Source of the DNA: Streptomyces sp. NBC_01276
GTDB taxonomy: Bacteria; Actinomycetota; Actinomycetes; Streptomycetales; Streptomycetaceae
DNA length: 64,000 nucleotides
Assembly: GCF_041435355.1 (NCBI RefSeq)
Contig: NZ_CP108442.1
Span: 2,046,001 to 2,110,000 of the forward strand
Reading direction: 5' to 3'
The notes beneath the pieces were generated by a model. That model was not told where the DNA came from. It ran no database searches and worked only from the letters and a program-made list of their open reading frames with translations. The number at the start of each line of letters is the position of its first letter. Position 1 is the first letter of the stretch. The position numbers were made by a program, and so were the translations under genes. Positions 8,122-16,852 of this stretch are shown piece after piece.

Positions 8122-9612
8122 TCAGAGGGGCCGGCGGGCCGCGGCGGGGAGGGCGTCGGCCAGTCGGTCCAGGACGGCGGTGGCCTGCTCGTCGGTCAGG
8201 GTCAGCGGGGGCAGCAGGCGTACGACGCTGGAATCCCGGCCGCCGAGTTCGACGATCAGTCCGCGGTCCAGGCACTCCTGGCGGACGGCGGCGGCGAGGG
8301 CGGGGGCCGTGGCTCCGGTGTCGGGGTCGACGAGTTCGAGGCCGATCATCAGGCCTCGACCGCGGACGTCCCCGACGCAGGGCAGGTCGGCGGCCAGCCC
8401 GCGCAGGGCCGTGAGCATCCGCCCGCCGAGGACGGCGGCGCGCTCGGCGAGGCCGTTGCGGCGGACGTAGGCGAGCGTGGCGGTGCCCGCCGCCATGGCG
8501 AGCTGGTTCCCACGGAACGTTCCGGCATGGGCTCCCGGCGTCCAGACGTCCAGCTCCGCGCGGTAGACGATCACGGCGAGCGGCAGGCTGCCCCCGATCG
8601 CCTTGGACAGCACCATCACGTCGGGCACCACGCCCGCGTGGTCGACGCCCCAGAAGGCGCCGGTGCGGCCGACGCCGGTCTGCACCTCGTCGGCGATCAG
8701 CGGGATGCCCCGGACGGAGGTGATCTCCCTCATCCTGCGCAGCCAGGCGTCCGGGGCCGGGTGGACGCCGCCTTCGCCCTGGACGGGCTCGACGATCATG
8801 CCGGCGGGCAGGGGCACCCCGCTCTTGGGATCGTCCAGCAGGCTCTCGGTCCAACGGGCGCCGATCCGGGCGCCCTCGGGGCCGCCGACCCCGAACGGGC
8901 AGCGGTGGTCCTGCGGGTACGGGAGCCGGGTCACCCGTACGTCGGTGGCGCCGCCCGAGGCGTCCATGGCCCCGGAGGTCATGCCGTGGTAGGCCCCGGT
9001 GAAGGCCAGCAGCCCGGTGCGGCCGGTGGCGGCGCGGACCAGTTTCAGCGCGGCCTCGACGGCGTCCGTCCCGGCCGGGCCGCAGAACTGGACGCGGGCG
9101 TCGGCGGCCAGTCCCGCGGGCAGGTTGGCGAACAGCTCGGTGGTGAAGGCGTCCTTGACCGGGGTCGCCACGTCGAGCACGTGCAGCGGGGCCCCGGAGT
9201 CGAGGACCCCGCGGATGGCTTCGAGGACGACGGGGTGGTTGTGCCCGAGGGCAAGGGTCCCCGCTCCGGAGAGGCAGTCGAGGTAGCGCCGCCCGTCGGC
9301 CCCCTCGATCGTCAGCCCCCGGGCGCGTACGGGGACGATGGGCAGCGAGCGGGCGTACGTCCGGGCGGCGGACTCCCGCAGAGCCTGCCTGCGCAGGATG
9401 CCCTCGGCAGCGGCGGGCGCACGGCTCCCCTGTGCCGGGACCAGCGGCGGTTCCGGCGGCCGAACATGCGGCCGAACATGCGGCGGAACCTGCGGAGAGG
9501 TCTGTGCGGATGTCTGCGGCGGGGTCTGTGCCGCGGCTGCGGTCGGCTCGGTCAAGGCCACGACTGTCGGTCCTCCCGCACGGGTTGCTCTTCCGGATTG
9601 CGTCTCGAACAT
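8122..9612 (-). CDS. Class III PLP aminotransferase, diaminobutyrate-type (siderophore biosynthesis)
   Basis: A 496-residue fold-type I aminotransferase, class III, resembling L-2,4-diaminobutyrate:2-oxoglutarate aminotransferases (RhbA/Dat/EctB group). Those enzymes make the diamine precursor of schizokinen- and rhizobactin-type siderophores. Motifs are YLDCLSGAGTLALGHNHP, TGAYHGMTSGAM, the PLP-binding IADEVQTGVGRTG and the Schiff-base lysine in VLSKAIGGSLP. The first ~60 residues are a Gln/Pro/Thr-rich tail. The ATG at 9612 has GGAG 11 bases upstream; more distal in-frame ATGs extend into sequence without protein character. It is the first gene of the cluster. The 280-bp region to the divergent protease gene holds no recognisable iron box. 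Confidence 0.88.
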   Translation of the reverse strand: MFETQSGRATRAGGPTVVALTEPTAAAAQTPPQTSAQTSPQVPPHVRPHVRPPEPPLVPAQGSRAPAAAEGILRRQALRESAARTYARSLPIVPVRARGLTIEGADGRRYLDCLSGAGTLALGHNHPVVLEAIRGVLDSGAPLHVLDVATPVKDAFTTELFANLPAGLAADARVQFCGPAGTDAVEAALKLVRAATGRTGLLAFTGAYHGMTSGAMDASGGATDVRVTRLPYPQDHRCPFGVGGPEGARIGARWTESLLDDPKSGVPLPAGMIVEPVQGEGGVHPAPDAWLRRMREITSVRGIPLIADEVQTGVGRTGAFWGVDHAGVVPDVMVLSKAIGGSLPLAVIVYRAELDVWTPGAHAGTFRGNQLAMAAGTATLAYVRRNGLAERAAVLGGRMLTALRGLAADLPCVGDVRGRGLMIGLELVDPDTGATAPALAAAVRQECLDRGLIVELGGRDSSVVRLLPPLTLTDEQATAVLDRLADALPAAARRPL

Positions 9613-9892
9613 GAACGCTGCTGCTCCATCCCCCGTACGTACCAACGACGGTGACGGCGACGGATCACGGGTCGGCGGAAGATCCTTGGCCGTCGGCACG
9701 AACGGGCGAGGACGACGGAAAGGGGCACACGAGGACGGACGGGGCATCCGCGCGTGACGTCTGGGCGGGGCCCGGAGGCAGGAACCACCGACCCGGGAGG
9801 CACCGTCCTCCCTCACGGCGGCATAGTGGGGTGCTGCGATCCACCCGGACGACACCGCCTCAACACCTCGAAACACCAGGGGGACTTACGAC

Positions 9893-11068
9893 ATGCGACC
9901 GAACCGACCGGTCACCGCGATCCTGTGCGTGGCAGCGCTGGCGCTGACCGCCGCGGCGTGCGGGCCCGGCGACGGCGAGGCGGGCGGCGACGCCAAGCCG
10001 ACCGTGGCCGCGCCCCCGCCCTCCGCCGCCACGGACGGAATCAAGATTCCGCAGGAGCTCAAGGACAGGCTCAAGCAGCACGGGTTCGACATGGAGAAGT
10101 GGAAGGGGGGCGCGTGGAAGAACTGGAAGAAGGAGGACTGGCTCCGCGAGGCGGGCGACTACGTCAACCCGATCATCGACGGCCTGTGGGACCCCGACCG
10201 CATGCGTGACGCCGAGCAGCCGCAGCGCCCGGCGGTCGACCCGGACGCGGGCAAGGACCAGGGCGTCACCGACCCGACGCCGGCGGCCGTGGCGGCGAAG
10301 CCGGCCTCCGCGCCGTACCACACGAGCGTTCCCGCCTCCGGCAAGGTCTTCTTCGACGGCCCCGAGGGCTCGATGGTCTGCTCGGCGACCGTGGTGAAGG
10401 ACCCGGCCCACCCGGGCAAGTCCAACATGGTCTGGACTGCGGGCCATTGCGTCCACGCGGGCAAGGCCGGCGGCTGGTACCGCAACATCGCCTTCGTCCC
10501 GTCGTACAACAACGCGGGCCGGCCGGCGGCGGCGCTCAAGGGCGCGCCGCGCGAGCAGGTGGCCCCGTACGGCGTGTGGTGGAGCGACTGGGCGCAGACG
10601 TCGGACCAGTGGATCGCGACCGGCGGTCCGACGGGAGGCGCGGGTGCCCCCTACGACTTCGCGGTGCTGCACGTGACCCCGGAGAAGGGCAGCGGCAAGT
10701 CGCTGGAGGAGACGGTCGGCTCGGCGCTCCCGGTGGAGTTCAGCGCCCCGGCCGTGCCGAAGGTCGCGAGCATCACGGCGACGGGCTATCCGGCGGCGGC
10801 GCCCTTCGACGGGCAGAAGGCGTTCCAGTGCGCGGACAAGCCGGGCCGGCTGGCGCTGACCCAGGCGGACCCGGTGATGTACCGGATCGGCTGCACGATG
10901 ACCGGTGGTTCCTCCGGTGGCGGCTGGGTCGCGGCGGGCGCCGACGGCAAGCCGGCGCTGGTGTCGAACACCTCGATCGGCCCCGCCAAGGCGGGCTGGC
11001 TGGCCGGCCCCAGGCTGGGCCCGGAGGCCAAGGGTATCTACGAGGCGGTCAGCGGCAAGTTCAAGTGA
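9893..11068 (+). CDS. Trypsin-like serine protease lipoprotein
   Basis: A 391-residue surface lipoprotein with a protease domain of the chymotrypsin/V8 fold. The signal peptide ends in the lipobox LTAAAC (Cys about 23). A charged Lys/Trp-rich linker (residues 50-90) follows, then the protease domain with the catalytic triad visible: His in WTAGHCVHA, Asp in YDFAVLHV, Ser in TMTGGSSGGGW. Substrate is unknown. A strong RBS (GGGGGA) precedes the ATG. It is divergent from the siderophore aminotransferase and ends in a 21-bp hairpin shared with hflX. Confidence 0.85.
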   Translation: MRPNRPVTAILCVAALALTAAACGPGDGEAGGDAKPTVAAPPPSAATDGIKIPQELKDRLKQHGFDMEKWKGGAWKNWKKEDWLREAGDYVNPIIDGLWDPDRMRDAEQPQRPAVDPDAGKDQGVTDPTPAAVAAKPASAPYHTSVPASGKVFFDGPEGSMVCSATVVKDPAHPGKSNMVWTAGHCVHAGKAGGWYRNIAFVPSYNNAGRPAAALKGAPREQVAPYGVWWSDWAQTSDQWIATGGPTGGAGAPYDFAVLHVTPEKGSGKSLEETVGSALPVEFSAPAVPKVASITATGYPAAAPFDGQKAFQCADKPGRLALTQADPVMYRIGCTMTGGSSGGGWVAAGADGKPALVSNTSIGPAKAGWLAGPRLGPEAKGIYEAVSGKFK

Positions 11069-11081
11069 GCCGCGGGGCATG

Positions 11082-11127
11082 ACACGACCGAGGGCCCCTC
11101 GCCTGTGCGAGGGGCCCTCGGTCGTGT
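11082..11127. terminator. Bidirectional terminator, 21-bp perfect stem
   Basis: ACACGACCGAGGGCCCCTCGC (11082-11102) and its exact reverse complement (11107-11127) enclose the loop CTGT. It lies between the stops of the plus-strand protease and the minus-strand hflX and should terminate both. Confidence 0.93.
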
Positions 11128-11173
11128 GGTGCGGTGTGGTGCCGTGCGCTGTGGTGCCGTGTCCGCTGTCCGG

Positions 11174-12679
11174 TTACTGCTTGGCGGGCACGTACGGTGC
11201 CAGGTCCGCCGCGAGTTCCTGGTGGACCCGGGCCTTGAGCAGGGTGCCCTCCGGGGTGTGCTCCTCGGAGATGACCTCGCCCTCGGCGTGCGCCCGGGCG
11301 ATCAGCCCGCCGCGGGTGTACGGCACCAGCGCCTCCACCTCGACCTCGGGCCGGGGCAGCTCGGCGTCGATGAGCGCGAGGAGTTCCTCGATGCCCATTC
11401 CGGTGCGCGCCGAGACGGCGATGGAGTGCCGTTCGATGCGCAGGAGGCGCTGCAGGACCAGCGGGTCCGCGGCGTCCGCCTTGTTGATGACCACGATCTC
11501 GGGCACGTTGACCGCGCCGACCTCGCGGATCACCTCGCGCACGGCCGCCAGCTGCTCCTCCGGTGCCGGGTGCGAGCCGTCCACGATGTGCAGGATGAGG
11601 TCGGAGTCGCCGACCTCCTCCATCGTGGAGCGGAACGCCTCGACGAGGTGGTGGGGCAGGTGCCGGACGAAGCCCACCGTGTCGGCCAGGGTGTAGACCC
11701 GGCCGGAGGGGGTTTCGGCGCGGCGCACGGTCGGGTCGAGGGTGGCGAACAGTGCGTTCTCCACCAGGACGCCCGCACCGGTGAGGCGGTTGAGCAGGGA
11801 GGACTTGCCGGCGTTGGTGTAGCCGGCGATGGCGACCGAGGGCACCTTGTTGCGGCGCCGTTCCTGCCGCTTGATGTCGCGGCCGGTCTTCATCTCCGCG
11901 ATCTCCCGGCGCATCTTGGCCATCTTCTCGCGGATGCGGCGCCGGTCGGTCTCGATCTTGGTCTCACCGGGGCCTCGGGTGGCCATGCCGCCACCGCCGC
12001 CGCCACCCATCTGCCGGGACAGCGAGGCGCCCCAGCCGCGCAGGCGCGGCAGCATGTACTGCATCTGCGCGAGCGCGACCTGCGCCTTGCCCTCTCGGGA
12101 CTTGGCGTGCTGGGCGAAGATGTCGAGGATGAGCGCGGTCCGGTCGACGACCTTGACCTTGACGACGTCTTCGAGCGCGATGAGCTGGCCGGGGCTGAGC
12201 TCACCGTCGCAGACGACGGTGTCGGCGCCGCTCTCCAGCACGATGTCGCGCAGTTCGCGGGCCTTGCCGGAGCCGATGAAGGTGGCCGGGTCGGGCTTGT
12301 CGCGACGCTGCATCACGCCGTCGAGGACGAGGGCGCCCGCGGTCTCGGCGAGGGCGGCGAGCTCCGCGAGGGAGTTCTCGGCGTCCTGCACGGTCCCGGA
12401 GGTCCACACACCGACGAGGACCACGCGCTCCAGGCGGAGCTGTCGGTACTCGACCTCGGTGACGTCTTCGAGTTCGGTGGAGAGACCGGCGACGCGGCGC
12501 AGGGCCGCGCGCTCGGAGCGGTCGAGCTGGTCGCCGTCCCGCTCTCCGTCGATCTCGTGGCTCCAGGCGACGTCCTCTTCCATCAGGGCATCGGCCCGAA
12601 GGCTCTCGGTGAAGCTCTGCGAGTCCCGCACGTTCTGCGCGTCCCGCGGGTCCTGGGAAGGGGAAGAAGAGGAGGTCAT
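11174..12679 (-). CDS. hflX: GTPase HflX
   Basis: A 501-residue HflX GTPase, a ribosome-associated factor that splits stalled or hibernating 70S particles. After a variable N-terminal ~70 residues comes the HflX N-domain with the conserved glycine-rich SRQMGGGGGGG stretch and RGPGETKIETDRR, then the G domain: GYTNAGKSSLLN (G1), DPTVRR, DTVGFVRHLPHH (G3), NKAD (G4) and SARTG (G5). The start ATG at 12679 has AAGGA five bases upstream. It is transcribed alone between the terminator at 11.1 kb and the M1 peptidase gene. Confidence 0.95.
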   Translation of the reverse strand: MTSSSSPSQDPRDAQNVRDSQSFTESLRADALMEEDVAWSHEIDGERDGDQLDRSERAALRRVAGLSTELEDVTEVEYRQLRLERVVLVGVWTSGTVQDAENSLAELAALAETAGALVLDGVMQRRDKPDPATFIGSGKARELRDIVLESGADTVVCDGELSPGQLIALEDVVKVKVVDRTALILDIFAQHAKSREGKAQVALAQMQYMLPRLRGWGASLSRQMGGGGGGGMATRGPGETKIETDRRRIREKMAKMRREIAEMKTGRDIKRQERRRNKVPSVAIAGYTNAGKSSLLNRLTGAGVLVENALFATLDPTVRRAETPSGRVYTLADTVGFVRHLPHHLVEAFRSTMEEVGDSDLILHIVDGSHPAPEEQLAAVREVIREVGAVNVPEIVVINKADAADPLVLQRLLRIERHSIAVSARTGMGIEELLALIDAELPRPEVEVEALVPYTRGGLIARAHAEGEVISEEHTPEGTLLKARVHQELAADLAPYVPAKQ

Positions 12680-12889
12680 TGGATCCTTACGTCGATTCGA
12701 TTGCGTCCGCGCCGACCGCGGTCACTGCCATGATCACGGTCGGAGACCGGGAGCATGTCCACGGTCAAGACCAGGTCAGGGCCAAAGGTACCGCTGCGCG
12801 TGACCAAGCGCTGTCACGTCCAACGTGTGACCGCGTCCGGTGATTCCCCGGTCGGCCTCGTCGATGGTGACATGCCCGTTCCTGGCCCG

Positions 12890-14446
12890 TCATACCGTTT
12901 TTCCGGCGGCCGGATCCGCCGGGGCCGCCTTCGGGGCCGTCCCGGGAGCCGTCTCGGCACGCGGTGCGGGAGCTGCCTTCGGGGTCGGCTTCGGGCTCGC
13001 CTTCGGGGTCGCGGGGCTGCTCCACTCCGGGTGTCCCGGCATCGGCGGCGTGGTCTGCCCGTAGAGCCACGGCTCCAGGAAGGGCTCCAGGTCGCGTCCC
13101 GCCTCGCGGGAGGCCAGGCGTACGAAGTCGTCCGTGCCGGCTGTCCCGTCCTTGTGCTCCGCCACCCAGTTCCGTTCGACCCGGTCGAAGGCCTCGGTTC
13201 CGATCTCCTGCCGCAGTGCGTAGAGGATCAGCGCGGCCCCGTCGTAGACCACCGGCCGGAACAGCCCGATCTTCTCCCCCGGGGCCGCCGCCTTGGGGGC
13301 CGCGGGGGGGCCGCCCGCGGCGCGCCACTGGTCGGAGCGCTGGTAGGCCTCGCGCATGCGCCGGTCCAGGGAGTACTTGCCGAGGCCGTCCGCGTAGAGG
13401 GCCTCGTACCAGGTCGCGTGTCCCTCGTTGAGCCACAGGTCGGACCAGGTCCGCGGGGTCACGCTGTCGCCGAACCACTGGTGGGCGAGCTCGTGGACCA
13501 TGACGGACTCCACGTACCACTCGGGGTAGCCCTCTCCCGCGAAGAGGCCGTGTTCGAAGAGGGAGAGGGTCTGCGTCTCCAGCTCGAAGCCGGTCTTGGC
13601 CCGCGCGATCAGCACGCCGTAGTTCTCGAAGGGGTAGCGGCCGACCCGCTGTTCCATCCACTCGATCTGCCCCGGGGTCTTCCCCAGCCAGGGCTCCAGC
13701 CGCTCCCGGTCGGCGGCGGGCACGACGTCGCGCAGCGGGAGTCCGTGCGGCCCCGTGCGGTGGACCACGGCGGACCGGCCGACCGAGACCTGGGCCAGCT
13801 CGGTGGCCATCGGGTGCAGGGTCTTGTACGTCCACACCGCCGCGCCCCCCGCGCGGGCGGAGGGGAGGCTGCTCGGGACCCCGTTGGCGACGACCGTCGT
13901 CCCGGCGGGGGCGGTGATCCGGAAGGTGAAGTACGCCTTGTCCGCGGGATGGTCGTTGCAGGGGAAGACGCGGTGGCCGGCGTCTGCCTGGTTGGCCATG
14001 GCCAGGCCGTCTTCGGTGGGCACCCAGCCGCCGTCGGCGCGGCCTCGCGGGTCGCTGGTGTGCCGGACGACGAGGTGCAGCGGCGTCCCCGCGGCCACGG
14101 CGTGCGCGGGGGTCAGCACGAGGTCCTCCCCGACGCTCTCGACGCCCGCCGGTTCCCCGTTGACCTCGGCGGAAGCCACCGTCCCGTTGGTGAAGTCCAG
14201 GTTGATCCGCTCCAGCGGCTCCAGGGTGCGGGCCTCGATGACGGTGACCGCGTCGAGGGGGGTCAGGTTGTCCTTGTACGTGAGGGAGAGGTCGTACGAG
14301 AGGACGTCGTACCCCGGGTTGCCGAGCTCCGGGAACAGCCGGTCGCCGATGCCCAGGGGCTTCGGCGGGGGCAGCACGGCGGCGACGAGGGTCAGGGAGG
14401 CCGCCGCGAGGAGGGCGGCGCGCAGGCGCGGGGAGGTGAGCTGCAT
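12890..14446 (-). CDS. Secreted M1-family metallopeptidase (aminopeptidase N-like)
   Basis: A 518-residue zinc metallopeptidase. An N-terminal hydrophobic segment (LRAALLAAASLTLVAAV) acts as signal peptide or anchor. The N-terminal M1 beta domain follows, then the zinc site HELAHQWFGD with the third ligand Glu in LWLNEGHATW and an upstream glutamate in ETQTLSLFEHG. The C-terminal ~45 residues are a Pro/Ala/Lys-rich tail. It lacks the long C-terminal helical domain of PepN, so it belongs to the short M1 group. I chose ATG 14446 because it places the signal peptide at the terminus; a GTG at 14503 would add 19 residues. Confidence 0.88.
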   Translation of the reverse strand: MQLTSPRLRAALLAAASLTLVAAVLPPPKPLGIGDRLFPELGNPGYDVLSYDLSLTYKDNLTPLDAVTVIEARTLEPLERINLDFTNGTVASAEVNGEPAGVESVGEDLVLTPAHAVAAGTPLHLVVRHTSDPRGRADGGWVPTEDGLAMANQADAGHRVFPCNDHPADKAYFTFRITAPAGTTVVANGVPSSLPSARAGGAAVWTYKTLHPMATELAQVSVGRSAVVHRTGPHGLPLRDVVPAADRERLEPWLGKTPGQIEWMEQRVGRYPFENYGVLIARAKTGFELETQTLSLFEHGLFAGEGYPEWYVESVMVHELAHQWFGDSVTPRTWSDLWLNEGHATWYEALYADGLGKYSLDRRMREAYQRSDQWRAAGGPPAAPKAAAPGEKIGLFRPVVYDGAALILYALRQEIGTEAFDRVERNWVAEHKDGTAGTDDFVRLASREAGRDLEPFLEPWLYGQTTPPMPGHPEWSSPATPKASPKPTPKAAPAPRAETAPGTAPKAAPADPAAGKTV

Positions 14447-14621
14447 CCACCACCGCTTACCAGCGCCCGGAGCGCGCCCGCGAGCGACGCGCGACGGGGG
14501 CACCCGAACGTGTGGCGCCCGCCGTTGGCCGCCCCGCTCACTCCCCCGGCGTACGCCCCCTCACGCCGTACCGCGCCGCTCCGGATCCGAGGACCCGGGC
14601 CCCGCCCTTCCCCCGGAAGTC

Positions 14622-16712
14622 TCAGGCCCGGCTGACGTCGTAGACGCCCGGCACGTCCCGCATGGCGCGCATCAGGGCGGGCAGGCCCGTCGCGTCGGGC
14701 AGTTGCAGCGTGTAGGAGTGGTGGACCCGCTGCTCGACCGGCGGCTCCACGGTGGCCGAGATCACCTCGACCCCCTGACGGGCGATGGCCTCGGTCAGAT
14801 CGGCCAGCAGGTGCGGGCGGCCGAACGATTCAGCGAGCAGGGTGACGCGGCAGTCCGCGGTGGCCCGCCAGTGCACGGCGACCGAGGTGCGGCCCACGGA
14901 ACGCATCTGGTCCACCGCCGGACAGTGGATCCGGTGCACGGTGACGGCCCCGCCCCGGACGACGAACCCGGCGACCGCGTCGGGCGGCACCGGAGTGCAG
15001 CAGCCGGCGAGCCGTACGTGGGCGTCGGGGAGGTCGACGACGGCGTTGCCCCCTCCGCCCCGCAGCCCGGTCACGGACAGCGGCGCCCGGGGGGCCGCGG
15101 CGTCGGGTCCGGCGCCGTCGGGATGGGCCGCGAGCCAGCTGCCGATGGCGATCCGGGCGGCGGGGGTCCGGGCGTGCTCCAGCCAGTCGGCGGCCGGCCC
15201 GGAGGAGGCGTCGTGGGCGAGCAGCAGCTGCACGGTGTCCCCGTCGGAGAGCGGGGAGGACAGGGAGGTGAGGCGCCCGTTGACCCGGGCGCCGATACAG
15301 CCGTGGGCCGCCTCGCCGTACTGGGCGTAGGCGGCGTCGATACAGCTGGCCCCGGCGGGCAGGCTGATCGCGGCGGTGGCGTCCCCGTCCTCGCGGAACA
15401 CGGTGATCTCACGGTCCTGGGCCAGCTCCGCGCGCAGCACGCTCCAGAAGGTGTCCGGGTCGGGCGCGGACTGCTGCCAGTCGAGGAGCCGCGAGAGCCA
15501 GCCGGGACGGGTGGGGTCGACGCGCTCCTCGTCGCTGACCGCCGCTTCCGCCCGGGTGCCGGTGGTGTACGGGTTGCCGAGGGCGACGACGCCCGCCTCC
15601 GCGACCCGGTGCATCTGGCGGGTGCGGACGATGACCTCGGCGACGTACCCCTCGGGGACGGCGACCGCGGTGTGCAGGGACTGGTAGAGGTTGAACTTCG
15701 GGGCGGCGATGAAGTCCTTGAACTCGGAGACGACCGGGGTGAAGCAGGTGTGCAGCTCGCCGAGGACCCCGTAGCAGTCGGCGTTCTCGGCGACGAGGAC
15801 GAGGATGCGGCCCAAGTCGGAGCCGCGCAGTTCGCCCCGGGTGCGGGAGATGCGGTGGACGGAGACGAAGTGCCGCGGCCGTACCTGTACCTCGGCGGCG
15901 ATCCCGGCGTCGCGCAGGACGGCGCGCACGGAGTCGGCGATGGCGGGGAGCGGGTCGACGTCACCGGCGTGGGCGGCGATGAGCGCGCGGGTGTGCGCGT
16001 ACTCCTCGGGGTGGAGGATGGCGAAGACGAGGTCCTCCAGCTCGGTCTTCAGGGCCTGGACGCCGAGCCGTTCGGCGAGGGGGATCAGGACGTCGCGGGT
16101 GACCTTGGCGATGCGGGCCTGCTTCTCGGGGCGCATCACGCCGAGGGTGCGCATGTTGTGCAGCCGGTCGGCGAGTTTGATGGACATCACGCGGACGTCG
16201 TTGCCGGTGGCGACGAGCATCTTGCGGAAGGTCTCCGGTTCGGCGGCGGCGCCGTAGTCGATCTTCTCGACCTTGGTGACCCCGTCGACGATGAAGCAGA
16301 CCTCGTCGCCGAACTCGGCGCGGACCTGATCGAGGGTCACGTCCGTGTCCTCGACGGTGTCGTGGAGGAGAGAGGCCGTCAGGGTGGTGGTCTCGGCGCC
16401 GAGTTCGGCGAGGATGAGCGTGACGGCGAGCGGATGTGTGATGTACGGCTCACCGCTTTTGCGCATCTGGCCGCGGTGGGAGGTCTCCGCGAGGAGGTAG
16501 GCCCTCCGCAGAATGGACAGATCGGCGTCCGGATGGTGGGCACGGTGCGCTTCTGCTACGTGTCCGATGGCGTCCGGAAGCCGGTCCCGGGACGCGGGCC
16601 CGAGCAGGGCGGCTCGTCCCAGGCGGCGCAGATCCAGCCGGGTCCGGCCACGTCTGCGCAGCTCAGGACGCACTTCGGCATGTGCTTCGGGGTTCGTGGC
16701 CTCTGCACTCAT
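14622..16712 (-). CDS. rshA: RelA/SpoT homologue RshA, (p)ppGpp metabolism
   Basis: A 696-residue RSH-family protein. The HD hydrolase domain looks intact: RKSGEPYITHP, LLHDTVEDTD and KLADRLHNMRTL (about residues 70-170). The synthetase region keeps EFKDFIAAPKFNLYQSLHT and a glutamate before VRT, but the ATP-contact segments diverge from RelA: RPRHFVSVHRIS in place of the usual KHYYSVYQK pattern, and SDLGRILVLV in place of YDLVGIRVLV. TGS (CIDAAYA, GARVNG), a CC motif (GCCTPVPPD) and an ACT-like end follow. The start ATG at 16712 has GGAGGTG upstream. The order with dapF matches the rshA locus of S. coelicolor as I recall it. Net activity may lean toward hydrolysis; this is inference. Confidence 0.9.
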   Translation of the reverse strand: MSAEATNPEAHAEVRPELRRRGRTRLDLRRLGRAALLGPASRDRLPDAIGHVAEAHRAHHPDADLSILRRAYLLAETSHRGQMRKSGEPYITHPLAVTLILAELGAETTTLTASLLHDTVEDTDVTLDQVRAEFGDEVCFIVDGVTKVEKIDYGAAAEPETFRKMLVATGNDVRVMSIKLADRLHNMRTLGVMRPEKQARIAKVTRDVLIPLAERLGVQALKTELEDLVFAILHPEEYAHTRALIAAHAGDVDPLPAIADSVRAVLRDAGIAAEVQVRPRHFVSVHRISRTRGELRGSDLGRILVLVAENADCYGVLGELHTCFTPVVSEFKDFIAAPKFNLYQSLHTAVAVPEGYVAEVIVRTRQMHRVAEAGVVALGNPYTTGTRAEAAVSDEERVDPTRPGWLSRLLDWQQSAPDPDTFWSVLRAELAQDREITVFREDGDATAAISLPAGASCIDAAYAQYGEAAHGCIGARVNGRLTSLSSPLSDGDTVQLLLAHDASSGPAADWLEHARTPAARIAIGSWLAAHPDGAGPDAAAPRAPLSVTGLRGGGGNAVVDLPDAHVRLAGCCTPVPPDAVAGFVVRGGAVTVHRIHCPAVDQMRSVGRTSVAVHWRATADCRVTLLAESFGRPHLLADLTEAIARQGVEVISATVEPPVEQRVHHSYTLQLPDATGLPALMRAMRDVPGVYDVSRA

Positions 16713-16764
16713 GGGCACCTCCGACGGCTTCGACCGGCGGTGGCGGGCATGGGGTGAGCCCTCA

Positions 16765-16790
16765 GGGCCGGTGCCTGATGTTACCGGCCC
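16765..16790. terminator. Hairpin between dapF and rshA
   Basis: GGGCCGGT (16765-16772) pairs with ACCGGCCC (16783-16790) across a 10-nt loop, 53 bases before the rshA start. It could end dapF transcription or be a leader structure of rshA. Confidence 0.45.
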
Positions 16791-16852
16791 CACCACGTGG
16801 CGCAGTCCACCTCTCGCTCAGCGTGAAACGGATCACCCATGAGAGGGAATCT

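Noticed and set aside
9613..9892. Iron box (DmdR/IdeR type) expected before the siderophore operon
   Set aside because: Read on both strands, no TTAGGTTAGGCTAACCTAA-like 19-mer was found here or in 4197-4379.
14447..14503. GTG start giving a 537-residue M1 peptidase
   Set aside because: It would bury the signal peptide behind 19 basic residues; the ATG at 14446 gives a normal leader.
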